A stretch of 39,278 bases of DNA, taken from the NCBI GenBank assembly GCA_964467705.1, contig CAYXUZ010000046.1, forward strand, positions 1 to 39,278, in the 5' to 3' direction. This document shows, one piece after another, positions 17,879 to 25,825 of the stretch. This DNA is from CAADGU01 sp964467705. Lineage in GTDB: Bacteria; Chloroflexota; Anaerolineae; Promineifilales; Promineifilaceae. The position numbers were made by a program, and so were the translations under genes. Position 1 is the first letter of the stretch. Each line of letters begins with the position of its first letter. The notes beneath the pieces were generated by a model that had not been told where the DNA came from, did not search any database, and worked only from the letters and a program-made list of their open reading frames with translations.

Positions 17879-18202
17879 TTAACTTACGTCATGTGTCGTT
17901 GGCAGGCGGCTGATGTGATGCCAGCGTTCCAGAGCGCCGGTGCGGAAGAGAGCGGGGTCAAAGTCGGCCAGTGCTTCCCAGCCTTCCACGGCCGCCAGTT
18001 CTTGCTCTTCATCGGTCAGGTGCAGTTCCAGTTGACGGCCGTCGGTATACATCTCAATGGTCAGTACCTCACGGCCGTCGTCCACCACATCCAGAATACA
18101 GGGTCGGTCATACCCCTCCGGATTGCGAATCAATGCCGCCGAACAACGCTGGCAAAAACCTAAACTTGCATCACACAAGCCTCGATCAATCACTACTTTC
18201 AT
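17879..18202 (-). CDS. Hypothetical small protein with four cysteines
   Basis: A 107-aa protein. The start at MKVVIDRGLC is chosen because GGAGG lies 8 nt upstream; the frame stays open 24 codons further back, but that part is heptamer repeat. Four Cys (residues 10, 17, 20 and 35) in the N-terminal third could bind Zn or an Fe-S cluster. The rest is acidic (DDGREVLTIEMYTDGRQLELHLTDEEQEL) and ends LERWHHISRLPTTHDVS. I recognise no family. It lies between ppdK and nifJ but on the opposite strand, so it is not part of their transcription unit. The surrounding repeat and the two ACGGCCGT sites inside match the local chromosome. Confidence 0.65.
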   Translation of the reverse strand: MKVVIDRGLCDASLGFCQRCSAALIRNPEGYDRPCILDVVDDGREVLTIEMYTDGRQLELHLTDEEQELAAVEGWEALADFDPALFRTGALERWHHISRLPTTHDVS

Positions 18203-18218
18203 GGCGCGCCTCCATTTC

Positions 18219-18289
18219 AGTGAGCAGTGAGCGGTAAGCAGTGAGCAGTATACAATCCACTGCTCACCGCTCACTGCTTATTGCTCACT
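18219..18289. repeat. Heptamer-unit hairpin (AGTGAGC / ACTGCTC units)
   Basis: Left arm AGTGAGC, AGTGAGC, GGTAAGC, AGTGAGC, AGT, then a short spacer, then ACTGCTC, ACCGCTC, ACTGCTT, ATTGCTC, ACT. It lies directly upstream of the GGAGG ribosome site of the minus-strand four-Cys protein gene. Confidence 0.85.
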
Positions 18290-18402
18290 TTCTTCAATAG
18301 AGCCAGTATAAGCCTCCACCCGCCCACCGTCAGCGCGTAACGTCATTCATTCCTTATGACGGCCGTCATAGTTCGTGACATTCTTCCCCGGCATCGTGGC
18401 GA

Positions 18403-18416
18403 TTTGTCACTACAGG
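18403..18416 (+). promoter_or_regulatory. Shared 14-bp word upstream of nifJ
   Basis: TTTGTCACTACAGG occurs here and, identically, at 25747-25760 upstream of uspA. In both places GCATCGTG lies a short distance before it (18391-18398 and 25715-25722). This may be a common operator or promoter element (TTGTCA could serve as a -35 box), but a matching -10 box is weak in both. Confidence 0.35.
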
Positions 18417-18452
18417 TGGTGGGGGTATTGGTTGATACTTCTGAGAAGTGTC

Positions 18453-18520
18453 GCAAGTTGCAAGTAGCAGGTTGCACGTAGGAGGGCTACTTGCCACCTG
18501 CAACCTGCCACTTGCCACCT
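18453..18520. repeat. Heptamer-unit hairpin (GCAAGTA / TACTTGC units)
   Basis: Left arm GCAAGTT, GCAAGTA, GCAGGTT, GCACGTA; right arm TACTTGC, CACCTGC, AACCTGC, CACTTGC, CACC. It ends about 10 nt before the nifJ ribosome site. A start codon just before it would prepend about 31 repeat-encoded residues to NifJ, but lacks a ribosome site. Confidence 0.85.
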
Positions 18521-18540
18521 TTATCAAGGAGAACGGACTA

Positions 18541-21500
18541 ATGAAAAAACAGATGATCACCATTGACGGCAACGAAGCGGCCGCCATGGTTGCCCACAAA
18601 ATTAACGAAGTGATCGCCATTTACCCCATCACCCCCTCTTCGGCGATGGGCGAATGGGCCGACCAGTGGTCGGCAGAGGGGAAAACCAACATTTGGGGCG
18701 CAACGCCCTCTGTGGTAGAGATGCAGTCGGAGGGTGGCGCAGCCGGAGCCGTGCATGGCGCACTGCAAACCGGCGCCCTCACCACCACCTTCACCGCCTC
18801 ACAAGGGCTACTGTTGATGATCCCTAACATGTACAAAATTGCCGGGGAACTGACGGCCACAGTATTCCACATTGCCGCCCGTTCCATTGCCGCGCAAGGG
18901 TTGTCCATTTTTGGTGACCATTCCGACGTGATGGCCGCCCGGCAAACCGGCTTTGCCCTGCTTTCCTCCAACAATGTGCAGGAAGTCCACGATTTTGCCC
19001 TGATCGCCTCGGCAGCGACGCTGAAGGCGCGGGTGCCGTTCTTGCATTTCTTTGACGGCTTCCGCACCTCGCACGAGGTGAACAAAATTGAGCCGTTGGA
19101 CGACGCCGTGCTGCGGGCGATGATGAATGACGACCTGATCCGGGCGCACCGGGCACGGGGGCTGATGCCCGAAGCGCCGGTGATGCGCGGCACGGCGCAA
19201 AACCCAGACGTCTACTTCCAGGCGCGGGAGAGTGTGAATCTGTTTTATCAGGCGTGTCCTGGCATCGTACAGCAGACGATGGATGAATTTGCTCAACTGA
19301 CAGGCCGGCAATACCGCCTGTTTGAATATGAAGGGCATCCCGAAGCGGAACGGGTGATTGTGATCATGGGGTCGGGGGCAGAAACGGTGGCGGAAACGGC
19401 CGTACACCTCTCCACTCTTGGTGAAAAAGTGGGCGTCCTCAAAGTGCGTTTGTATCGGCCGTTCGACATCTCTGGCTTTGTCTCTGCCCTGCCCGCCACC
19501 ACCAAAGCCATCGCCGTTCTGGATCGCACCAAAGAACCCGGCGCATCCGGCGAACCGCTCTATCTGGATGTCGTTTCGGCCATCGTCGAGCAATGGTCTG
19601 GATCACTGCCCAAAATCATCGGCGGCCGTTACGGTCTCTCCTCCAAAGAATTCACCCCCGGCATGGTTAAAGCTGTTTACGACGAACTGGCAAAAGAGAA
19701 ACCGAAGAACCACTTTACCATCGGCATCAATGACGATCTCAGCCACACCAGCCTGAGCTGGGACAAAACATTCAGCATCGAGCCGGAAGGCACCGTGCGC
19801 GCCGTTTTCTACGGCCTGGGTTCCGACGGCACGGTCGGGGCGAACAAAAACTCCATCAAAATCATCGGTGAAGAAACCGACAATCACGCCCAGGGCTATT
19901 TCGTCTACGACTCCAAAAAATCCGGCGCGGTCACGGTTTCTCATCTGCGTTTTGGTAAAAACCCCATCCGCGCCCCTTATCTCATCGAATCGGCCAACTT
20001 TGTCGGCGTCCACCAACTGAGCTTTTTGGAACGGTATGACGTGGCCCGGCTGGCCGCACCGGGAGCGGTGCTGCTACTCAACAGCCCCTTTGGCCCGGAC
20101 GAGGTGTGGGACACACTGCCCGGCAGTTTGCAAGAATCCATCATCGAAAAGAAGCTGAAATTCTATGTAGTGGATGGCTACGAAGTAGCCAAAGAAACAG
20201 GCATGGGGCGGCGCATTAACACTATCATGCAGGTCTGCTTCTTTGCCATCTCTGGCGTGTTGCCGACGGACGAGGCGATTGCCGCTATCAAACACGCCAT
20301 TGAAAAAAGCTATGGCAAACGGGGGCAAGCGGTGGTGGAGCAGAACTTTGCGGCCGTAGATGCCGCCTTAGCCCATCTGCATCAAGTGGCTGTGCCGCAG
20401 AAAGTGACGAGTACGTGGGAACGGCCGTCGCTCATCCCCGCCATCGCCCCCGAATTTGTGCAATCCGTCACCGCCCGCATCATTGAAGGACTGGGTGACG
20501 AGCTGCCCGTCAGTGCCCTGCCCAACGACGGCACCTACCCGACGGGCACAACGCAGTGGGAAAAACGCAACATCGCCACCGAAATCCCCGTTTGGGACCC
20601 GGAAATTTGTATCCAGTGTGGTAAATGCGCCCTTGTCTGTCCGCACCAGGTCATCCGCCTCAAAGTGTACGACAATGCTCTGGTAGCCAATGCCCCGGAG
20701 AACTTCAAATCCACCCCTGCCCGCTTCAAAGAGTGGAAGGAGATGGCCTACACGCTGCAAGTGTCACCGGAAGATTGCACCGGTTGTAGCCTGTGTGTGG
20801 ATGTCTGCCCGGTGAAAAACAAACAGCAGCCCAAATTCAAAGCGATTAACATGCACCCCGTTGACGGTTTGCGGGCAGCCGAGCGGGAAAATTGGAACTT
20901 CTTCAAGACATTACCCGAAATTGACCGCACGCAGATTCCGCTGCACCAGATTAAATACAACCAGCTTCTGACGCCGCTGTTTGAGTTCTCCGGCGCGTGT
21001 GAGGGGTGCGGCGAAACGCCCTACCTGGGGCTGCTCACCCGGCTCTTTGGTGACCGGGCCATGGTGGCCAACGCCACCGGCTGCTCCTCCATCTATGGTG
21101 GTAATTTGCCGACGACGCCCTGGGCTAAGAATAGCGACGGCCGTGGTCCCGCCTGGGCCAACTCCCTCTTTGAAGACAACGCCGAATTTGGCCTGGGTAT
21201 GCGCGTGGCCCTGGATCAACGGCTGGACGCCGCCACCAATCTGCTGCGTGAACACCGCGACCTCATTGGCACAGATTTAGTAGAAGCCATTCTTTTCGCC
21301 GACCAGATTGAAGAAGCGGACATCAACGCCCAACGCGGCCGCGTGGCCCAATTGAAGACACGGCTAAATGAAATCCTGGCCCACAGCAATGGTCAATCTC
21401 CCAATCTCCAATCTCCAGTCTCCAGTCTCCTCTCCATGGCCGACATCTTCGTCAAAAAATCGGTCTGGATTGTGGGTGGTGATGGTTGGGCGTATGACAT

Positions 21501-22104
21501 TGGCTACGGCGGGCTGGACCATGTGCTGGCTTCCGGGCGCAATGTGAATGTGTTGGTGCTGGACACGGAAGTGTATTCCAACACCGGCGGGCAGATGTCC
21601 AAAGCCACGCCGCGCGGCGCGGTGGCTAAATTTGCCGCCGCTGGGAAACCGATGCCCAAGAAAGATCTGGCGATGTTGGCCGTGAGCTATGGCAACATCT
21701 ACGTGGCGCGGGTGGCCTTTGGGGCCAAGGATACACAGACGGTGAATGCCTTCCTGGAAGCGGAAGCGTATGATGGCCCATCGCTCATCATCGCTTACAG
21801 CCATTGCATTGCGCATGGGTATGATTTGAAGTTTGGCTTGCAGCAGCAGGGCACGGCCGTATCCTCCGGTTATTGGCCCCTTTTCCGCTACAACCCCGAC
21901 CTGGCCCACGAAGGTAAAAATCCCTTCCAACTGGACAGCCAGGCCCCCAAAACGAGTCTGGAAGAGTATGTGTATCGGGAAGGCCGCTACCGCATCTTGC
22001 AACAAAGCAACCCCGAAGCGGCCGCCCGCCTGTTGGAACAGGCCAAGGGGGATGTGAAGGCCAGATGGGAGGCGTATGCGAAGTTGGCGAATGGGAATAA
22101 GTGA
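18541..22104 (+). CDS. nifJ: Pyruvate:ferredoxin (flavodoxin) oxidoreductase
   Basis: A 1187-aa homodimer-type enzyme oxidising pyruvate + CoA to acetyl-CoA + CO2 and reducing ferredoxin. Start chosen at MKKQMITIDG, with AAGGAG upstream. All domains are present in order: the pyrimidine-binding domain (YPITPSSAMGEWADQWS), the transketolase C-like and gamma-like domains, a two-cluster ferredoxin domain (CIQCGKCALVCPH from Cys690; CTGCSLCVDVCPVKN from Cys746), the proximal-cluster CEGCGETPY, and the thiamine-diphosphate domain (GGDGWAYDIGYGGLDHVL and VYSNTGGQMS). An oddity: residues about 952-963 (NGQSPNLQSPVSS) are encoded by tandem CAATCTC/CAGTCTC heptamers in a loop before FVKKSVWIVGGDGW. That fits repeat insertion tolerated in a variable linker. 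The DHOD-like gene follows. The nearby ferredoxin gene could supply the electron acceptor. Confidence 0.97.
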   Translation: MKKQMITIDGNEAAAMVAHKINEVIAIYPITPSSAMGEWADQWSAEGKTNIWGATPSVVEMQSEGGAAGAVHGALQTGALTTTFTASQGLLLMIPNMYKIAGELTATVFHIAARSIAAQGLSIFGDHSDVMAARQTGFALLSSNNVQEVHDFALIASAATLKARVPFLHFFDGFRTSHEVNKIEPLDDAVLRAMMNDDLIRAHRARGLMPEAPVMRGTAQNPDVYFQARESVNLFYQACPGIVQQTMDEFAQLTGRQYRLFEYEGHPEAERVIVIMGSGAETVAETAVHLSTLGEKVGVLKVRLYRPFDISGFVSALPATTKAIAVLDRTKEPGASGEPLYLDVVSAIVEQWSGSLPKIIGGRYGLSSKEFTPGMVKAVYDELAKEKPKNHFTIGINDDLSHTSLSWDKTFSIEPEGTVRAVFYGLGSDGTVGANKNSIKIIGEETDNHAQGYFVYDSKKSGAVTVSHLRFGKNPIRAPYLIESANFVGVHQLSFLERYDVARLAAPGAVLLLNSPFGPDEVWDTLPGSLQESIIEKKLKFYVVDGYEVAKETGMGRRINTIMQVCFFAISGVLPTDEAIAAIKHAIEKSYGKRGQAVVEQNFAAVDAALAHLHQVAVPQKVTSTWERPSLIPAIAPEFVQSVTARIIEGLGDELPVSALPNDGTYPTGTTQWEKRNIATEIPVWDPEICIQCGKCALVCPHQVIRLKVYDNALVANAPENFKSTPARFKEWKEMAYTLQVSPEDCTGCSLCVDVCPVKNKQQPKFKAINMHPVDGLRAAERENWNFFKTLPEIDRTQIPLHQIKYNQLLTPLFEFSGACEGCGETPYLGLLTRLFGDRAMVANATGCSSIYGGNLPTTPWAKNSDGRGPAWANSLFEDNAEFGLGMRVALDQRLDAATNLLREHRDLIGTDLVEAILFADQIEEADINAQRGRVAQLKTRLNEILAHSNGQSPNLQSPVSSLLSMADIFVKKSVWIVGGDGWAYDIGYGGLDHVLASGRNVNVLVLDTEVYSNTGGQMSKATPRGAVAKFAAAGKPMPKKDLAMLAVSYGNIYVARVAFGAKDTQTVNAFLEAEAYDGPSLIIAYSHCIAHGYDLKFGLQQQGTAVSSGYWPLFRYNPDLAHEGKNPFQLDSQAPKTSLEEYVYREGRYRILQQSNPEAAARLLEQAKGDVKARWEAYAKLANGNK
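21394..21429. repeat. Heptamer tandem repeat inside nifJ (CAATCTC/CAGTCTC)
   Basis: Units CAATCTC, (C), CAATCTC, CAATCTC, CAGTCTC, CAGTCTC lie in frame within nifJ, encoding a Gln/Ser/Pro/Asn-rich linker. The unit matches the intergenic elements at 11113-11149 and 32845-32876. Confidence 0.75.
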
Positions 22105-22106
22105 GA

Positions 22107-22176
22107 AGTGAGCAGTAAGCAGTTGGCAGTGAGCAGTAAAAGTCTACTGCTCACTGGTCACTGCACACTGCTCACT
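22107..22176. repeat. Heptamer-unit hairpin (AGTGAGC / ACTGCTC units)
   Basis: Left arm AGTGAGC, AGTAAGC, AGTTGGC, AGTGAGC, AGT, an 8-nt loop, then ACTGCTC, ACTGGTC, ACTGCAC, ACTGCTC, ACT. It starts 3 bp after the nifJ stop and ends about 10 nt before the AGGAG of the DHOD-like gene. This is the clearest example of the 7-bp register in the window. Confidence 0.9.
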
Positions 22177-22198
22177 GACCAAAGTCAGGAGAGAAAAA

Positions 22199-23230
22199 AT
22201 GGACTTATCAACAACCTACCTGGGATTGAAACTGAAAAACCCGCTGGTGCCGTCTTCGTCGCCGTTGATGCGCAGCCTGGGCAATTTGCGGCAGATGGAG
22301 GATGCGGGCGCGGCGGCGGTGGTGCTGCATTCGCTCTTTGAAGAGCAGGTACGGCTGGAAAGCCACACCCTCAACGAATATCTGACGCATGGCACGGAGA
22401 GCTACGCCGAAGCGCTCAGTTATTTCCCGGACGCGCCCGAATACCAGACGGGGCCGGAGGAGTATCTGGAGCATATCCGCCGCGCGAAGGAGGCGTTGGA
22501 CATTCCCGTCATCGCCAGTTTGAACGGCGTGTCGGCCGGTTGGTGGATGCAATTTGCCAAAGACATTCAGCAGGCCGGGGCGGATGCGCTGGAACTGAAC
22601 ATTTATTATGTGCCCACCGACATTACCATGAGCAGTGAATATGTAGAGAATCTCTACCTGGATGCGTTGTCGGTGGTGAAAACGGCCGTGACCATCCCCG
22701 TCACCATGAAACTCAGCCCCTACTTCAGCTCCCTGGGGCACATGGCCAAACGATTGGCGGATGGCGGCGCAAATGGGTTGGTGTTGTTCAACCGCTTTTA
22801 CCAGCCGGATCTCGACCTGGAAGAGTTGGAAGTGGTGCCAAATTTGAAATTAAGTTCGTCCGTGGAAATGCGGCTGCCATTGCGCTGGATTGCGATTTTG
22901 TACGGCCGTGTCCCCCTCGATCTGGCCCTGACCACCGGCGTTCATACCGTCATGGATGTGCTTAAAGGGGTGGCGGCGGGCGCAGCCATTACCATGCTGG
23001 CCTCCGAACTGCTGGCCAACGGCATCCCCCGGCTGATGGTGCTGCGCTCCGGTATTGAATCCTGGCTGGATGAGCATGAATACGCCTCGCTCTCTCAATT
23101 ACAGGGCAGCATGAGCCAGATCAACTGTGCCGAACCGGCCGCTTTTGAACGCGCCAACTACATGCGCGTCCTCAGCTCCTTCACGCCCCCCTTCCTGCGC
23201 TACGCTACGGCCTACGGCCTGGCAGGATAA
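22199..23230 (+). CDS. Dihydroorotate dehydrogenase-like flavoprotein
   Basis: A 343-aa TIM-barrel protein of the class I DHOD-like group. It starts MDLSTTYLGLKLKNPLVPSSSPL. It has VIASLNGVSAGWW (strand 3), GADALELNIYYV (strand 4, FMN side), VTMKLSPYFSS and GANGLVLFNRFY. The C-terminal part (TGVHTVMDVLKGVAAGAAITMLASELL) would hold the FMN phosphate loop. The catalytic Cys/Ser loop of true PyrD is not obvious, so pyrimidine synthesis is doubtful. This subfamily commonly sits beside nifJ, as here (94-bp gap, same strand), suggesting a redox job tied to pyruvate or ferredoxin metabolism. A ribosome site (AGGAG) precedes the ATG, and a terminator follows. Confidence 0.88.
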   Translation: MDLSTTYLGLKLKNPLVPSSSPLMRSLGNLRQMEDAGAAAVVLHSLFEEQVRLESHTLNEYLTHGTESYAEALSYFPDAPEYQTGPEEYLEHIRRAKEALDIPVIASLNGVSAGWWMQFAKDIQQAGADALELNIYYVPTDITMSSEYVENLYLDALSVVKTAVTIPVTMKLSPYFSSLGHMAKRLADGGANGLVLFNRFYQPDLDLEELEVVPNLKLSSSVEMRLPLRWIAILYGRVPLDLALTTGVHTVMDVLKGVAAGAAITMLASELLANGIPRLMVLRSGIESWLDEHEYASLSQLQGSMSQINCAEPAAFERANYMRVLSSFTPPFLRYATAYGLAG

Positions 23231-23254
23231 ACGGGCAGCGGAGATTAAACGAAT

Positions 23255-23288
23255 AAGCGGATAGTCTGACCCGGCTATCCGCTTTTTT
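23255..23288. terminator. Rho-independent terminator after the DHOD-like gene
   Basis: Stem AAGCGGATAG / CTATCCGCTT with a 10-nt loop and a run of six T. Its right arm and T-run overlap the last codons of the convergent NACHT gene, so that gene's stop codon (CTA on the plus strand) is part of the hairpin. Confidence 0.9.
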
Positions 23289-25611
23289 GTTTTCCCTCTG
23301 CGAAGTATTCCAGCAGTGCCCGGTGGATGAAGACCCAGCCGCCACCAACCCGCAGCAGCAGCAGGTGGGTGGTCATGTCATCAAGCCAGGCAACCAGTGG
23401 ACGGGGCAAAACCCCTTGCCACCACAGCCACAAGCGCAAGCTGGCATGTTGCATAAGCGCCAGCCCGCCAAAATAGAAAAAGGCAAACGGTAAGGCCAGG
23501 TTTGCCCAGAAAAAGACAAACCGCACGCCCTGATTGCCTGCCCAACTGGTGGCCAGCCACAAGAGCAGGCCCACCGGAACCACCATCAGCAGCAACACAG
23601 TGAATGTACTTTTGACTGTATTCCTCATCCCCTCGTTGGGCCGCAATTTTTGGTCAATCTCCTGTCTTTGCAAACAAGCATTGAGGACGGCCAGCAAACT
23701 GCCAACTAATCCACCCAGCCCCAGCCCTATCACGCCAAAACAACCACCCCAAACGAAACTGATGAGTACCCTTGCAATGGGCGGGAACTGCTGCTGCACG
23801 GTCAGGTTATAAACCAGCGAGGCTATTGTGCCCAGGCTCAGGCTGATGATTAAACCAAACAGGCTGCCCATCACAATGCCCTTGCGTAATGCCTGGAGCA
23901 GCGCATCACGGGCGGGCCAGGACAATACGATGCGCTCGACGTTTTCTATTTCCAGCTTATAGGCGATGAGGCAGCCAATGAGCAGACTGTTCCACCCTCT
24001 GAATAGCCCCAAAACGAGCCATTCTGGTAGTGTGGCAGATTGAAACGGGCGCACAAATTGGATCACGGCCGTGACCAGCACCACCATGATGGCAAACGAG
24101 AACCAGCTTAAAAAGCCACTGGCCCCCACCCGCAGCCCGTTGTTTTTTATTCGGGCACTTATCCCCACGCCCAGTGCCACACTGAAACCGCCGGTCAGAC
24201 TGTAAAGGAGTCCGTTCAATAAACTATTTCTAAAGGTAGAGGTTTCCAGAGTATCAATCAGCCCCCAAAGCGCCCCGGCCATGGCCCCACAGATAAACGC
24301 AACGAGCAGCAAATAGAAGAAAGATGGGGGCGAATTTAACCACGTTGGTTGCAGGCGCTCAATATAGAAGGTGGTTTGGCCGTGTTTTTGCAGCCCGGTA
24401 GCCACTTGAGTCAACCAGTGGCGGGCCTGTTCTGCGGTATAGCGGCTTTTGGCAGGCAACGGCCGTCGCCTGAACATCTCTCCCACATAAGTCGCAAACA
24501 AATGATGGTATCTCTGCGCCATTGAATCAAACGTCTCGATTTGCTCGCGGGATAAGCCACGATACGCCAGCGTCATCACACTCAGAAACAGGGGGGTATG
24601 CGCCAGTTCGTTCAGGTCGGCGTCGGTAGCAATGGCTTCACGCACGGCCGTTAATTGCCCATCGTCCTGGCTCAAATAGGCGTTTATCTGTTCATCGCTG
24701 AGCGGTTGCAGGCGCACGGCCGTGCCCAGATTCAGCTTCTCCCGCAACTTTTCGTAATCCCCCACCCGGCTGCACACCACCAGTTCCGCCGGATGTTCCG
24801 CTTTGAAGGCATTGATCGCCGCCACGCAGTCATCACGCACATCTTCAACTACTTCGTCCAACCCATCCAGCAGATAAAGCCATTGGTTTTGGGCAATCCA
24901 TTCCCGGCTCAGTTGCCGCGCCACCTGGTATTGGATGAATATCTCCTCTACCAGCCACTCCGTCAGCGGCTTTCTTGTTTGTGCCCATGACGAGAGATTG
25001 AGAATGACAGGAATGGGTTGGCTGGGGTCTTGCTGCGCTTCGGCGATCAGCGTTTCCGCCAGTTGCAGCAGGGTAATGGTTTTGCCACTGCCCGGTTCGC
25101 CCAGGATGAGCAGGGCACGGCCGTAGGCTTCAAACGCCTCGCGCACATCCTCCACCTGCCGTTCTGATTGCCCAGGGGCGGTGACTGTTTTGCGGGCAAC
25201 GGCCGTTGGTTCATGGCTCAGGTTTAGCGCTAACGCCACCGCCTGCGCCAGCGACTGGTGTAAAAACCCCTCAATCCACGTGGCTTGAATGTTTTGCAAG
25301 ACATTCAGACGATTACGCATGTCACGACCGGTGGGCACACTGGGTCGTTGCCAGTCAATGTGCGGCCGTTCCCGTTTCAGGAGAGCGAGTAGTTTGGGCA
25401 AACGGCCGTCACCCTGCAAATGTTGAATCAGCCAGGCACATTGCCCGGTGAGCGTCGTCTCCGGCGGTTCATCTGGATTCACATTCAGTTCCAGGCATAA
25501 ACCACGTAACTCCGTTCGGCTAAAAGCCTGCGCCAGTTGCCGGCTCAGGGGGCCAATGTTTGATTCTGCTGGCTGATGTTTTTCCGCTTTTTGTCGTGTT
25601 GTCATCGCCAT
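23275..25611 (-). CDS. NACHT NTPase with N-terminal effector-associated (death-like) domain and C-terminal membrane spans
   Basis: About 778 aa from the ATG at 25611 (a second ATG at 25605); the frame stays open further upstream to 25827, but that part overlaps the uspA start region. Residues about 20-88 (LAQAFSRTELRGLCLELNVNPDE... LQGDGRLPKLLALLKRERPHI) match the small helical effector-associated/death-like domains that recruit effectors in prokaryotic STAND systems. A helical linker precedes the NACHT domain: Walker A GEPGSGKT (about 171-178), Walker B LYLLDGLDEV (about 245-254), then STAND-type helices. The C-terminal half has around eight hydrophobic segments instead of ligand-binding repeats, so it should be membrane-bound. 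The family is linked to immunity or programmed death; here the effector and trigger are unknown. It is divergent from uspA. Confidence 0.85.
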   Translation of the reverse strand: MAMTTRQKAEKHQPAESNIGPLSRQLAQAFSRTELRGLCLELNVNPDEPPETTLTGQCAWLIQHLQGDGRLPKLLALLKRERPHIDWQRPSVPTGRDMRNRLNVLQNIQATWIEGFLHQSLAQAVALALNLSHEPTAVARKTVTAPGQSERQVEDVREAFEAYGRALLILGEPGSGKTITLLQLAETLIAEAQQDPSQPIPVILNLSSWAQTRKPLTEWLVEEIFIQYQVARQLSREWIAQNQWLYLLDGLDEVVEDVRDDCVAAINAFKAEHPAELVVCSRVGDYEKLREKLNLGTAVRLQPLSDEQINAYLSQDDGQLTAVREAIATDADLNELAHTPLFLSVMTLAYRGLSREQIETFDSMAQRYHHLFATYVGEMFRRRPLPAKSRYTAEQARHWLTQVATGLQKHGQTTFYIERLQPTWLNSPPSFFYLLLVAFICGAMAGALWGLIDTLETSTFRNSLLNGLLYSLTGGFSVALGVGISARIKNNGLRVGASGFLSWFSFAIMVVLVTAVIQFVRPFQSATLPEWLVLGLFRGWNSLLIGCLIAYKLEIENVERIVLSWPARDALLQALRKGIVMGSLFGLIISLSLGTIASLVYNLTVQQQFPPIARVLISFVWGGCFGVIGLGLGGLVGSLLAVLNACLQRQEIDQKLRPNEGMRNTVKSTFTVLLLMVVPVGLLLWLATSWAGNQGVRFVFFWANLALPFAFFYFGGLALMQHASLRLWLWWQGVLPRPLVAWLDDMTTHLLLLRVGGGWVFIHRALLEYFAEGKQKSG

Positions 25612-25717
25612 TCTCTTGCCCGGTCGGGCGGCATAAAGATACCGGCTACGGCCGTGCCTGCCAAATACGCGCCCAATTACTCGTTCTACGCTCAGTGGGA
25701 AACGAGGGGGCAGCGCA

Positions 25718-25735
25718 TCGTGATGTTTTTCACAA
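25718..25735. promoter_or_regulatory. Candidate Rex-like operator upstream of uspA
   Basis: TCGTGAT-GTTT-TTCACAA matches 12 of 14 fixed positions of the known Rex redox-repressor consensus TTGTGAA-N4-TTCACAA, with a perfect right half. The location between the divergent NACHT and uspA genes is suitable. No rex gene is in the window, so this is tentative. Confidence 0.3.
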
Positions 25736-25746
25736 AGACAGTGCCT

Positions 25747-25760
25747 TTTGTCACTACAGG
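25747..25760 (+). promoter_or_regulatory. Shared 14-bp word upstream of uspA
   Basis: TTTGTCACTACAGG is identical to 18403-18416 upstream of nifJ. It contains TTGTCA, which could be a -35 box, but no well-spaced -10 is evident. Confidence 0.35.
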
Positions 25761-25788
25761 CCAATGACCCGGTAAGGCATACTAGGAG

Positions 25789-25815
25789 ATAGGAAAAGAT
25801 TGTTTCTTGTCCTAT
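25789..25815 (+). promoter_or_regulatory. Leader hairpin abutting the uspA ribosome site
   Basis: Arms ATAGGAAAAGA and TCTTGTCCTAT (11 bp, one mismatch) around a 5-nt loop. The right arm ends at the base before GGAGG, the uspA ribosome site. It could modulate translation or be a protein-binding dyad. Confidence 0.45.
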
Positions 25816-25825
25816 GGAGGTAGTC

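Larger units (their letters stand above)
18203..18540. other. Intergenic region between four-Cys gene and nifJ
   Basis: 338 bp without a gene. It holds a heptamer hairpin (18219-18289), one ACGGCCGT site near 18360, a 14-bp word shared with the uspA upstream region (18403-18416), a second heptamer hairpin of a different unit (18453-18520) and the AAGGAG ribosome site of nifJ. Promoters for both divergent genes must lie here. Confidence 0.6.

Noticed and set aside
18448..18540. NifJ start 31 codons upstream
   Set aside because: The extra residues come from a heptamer hairpin and AAGGAG marks the internal ATG at 18541.
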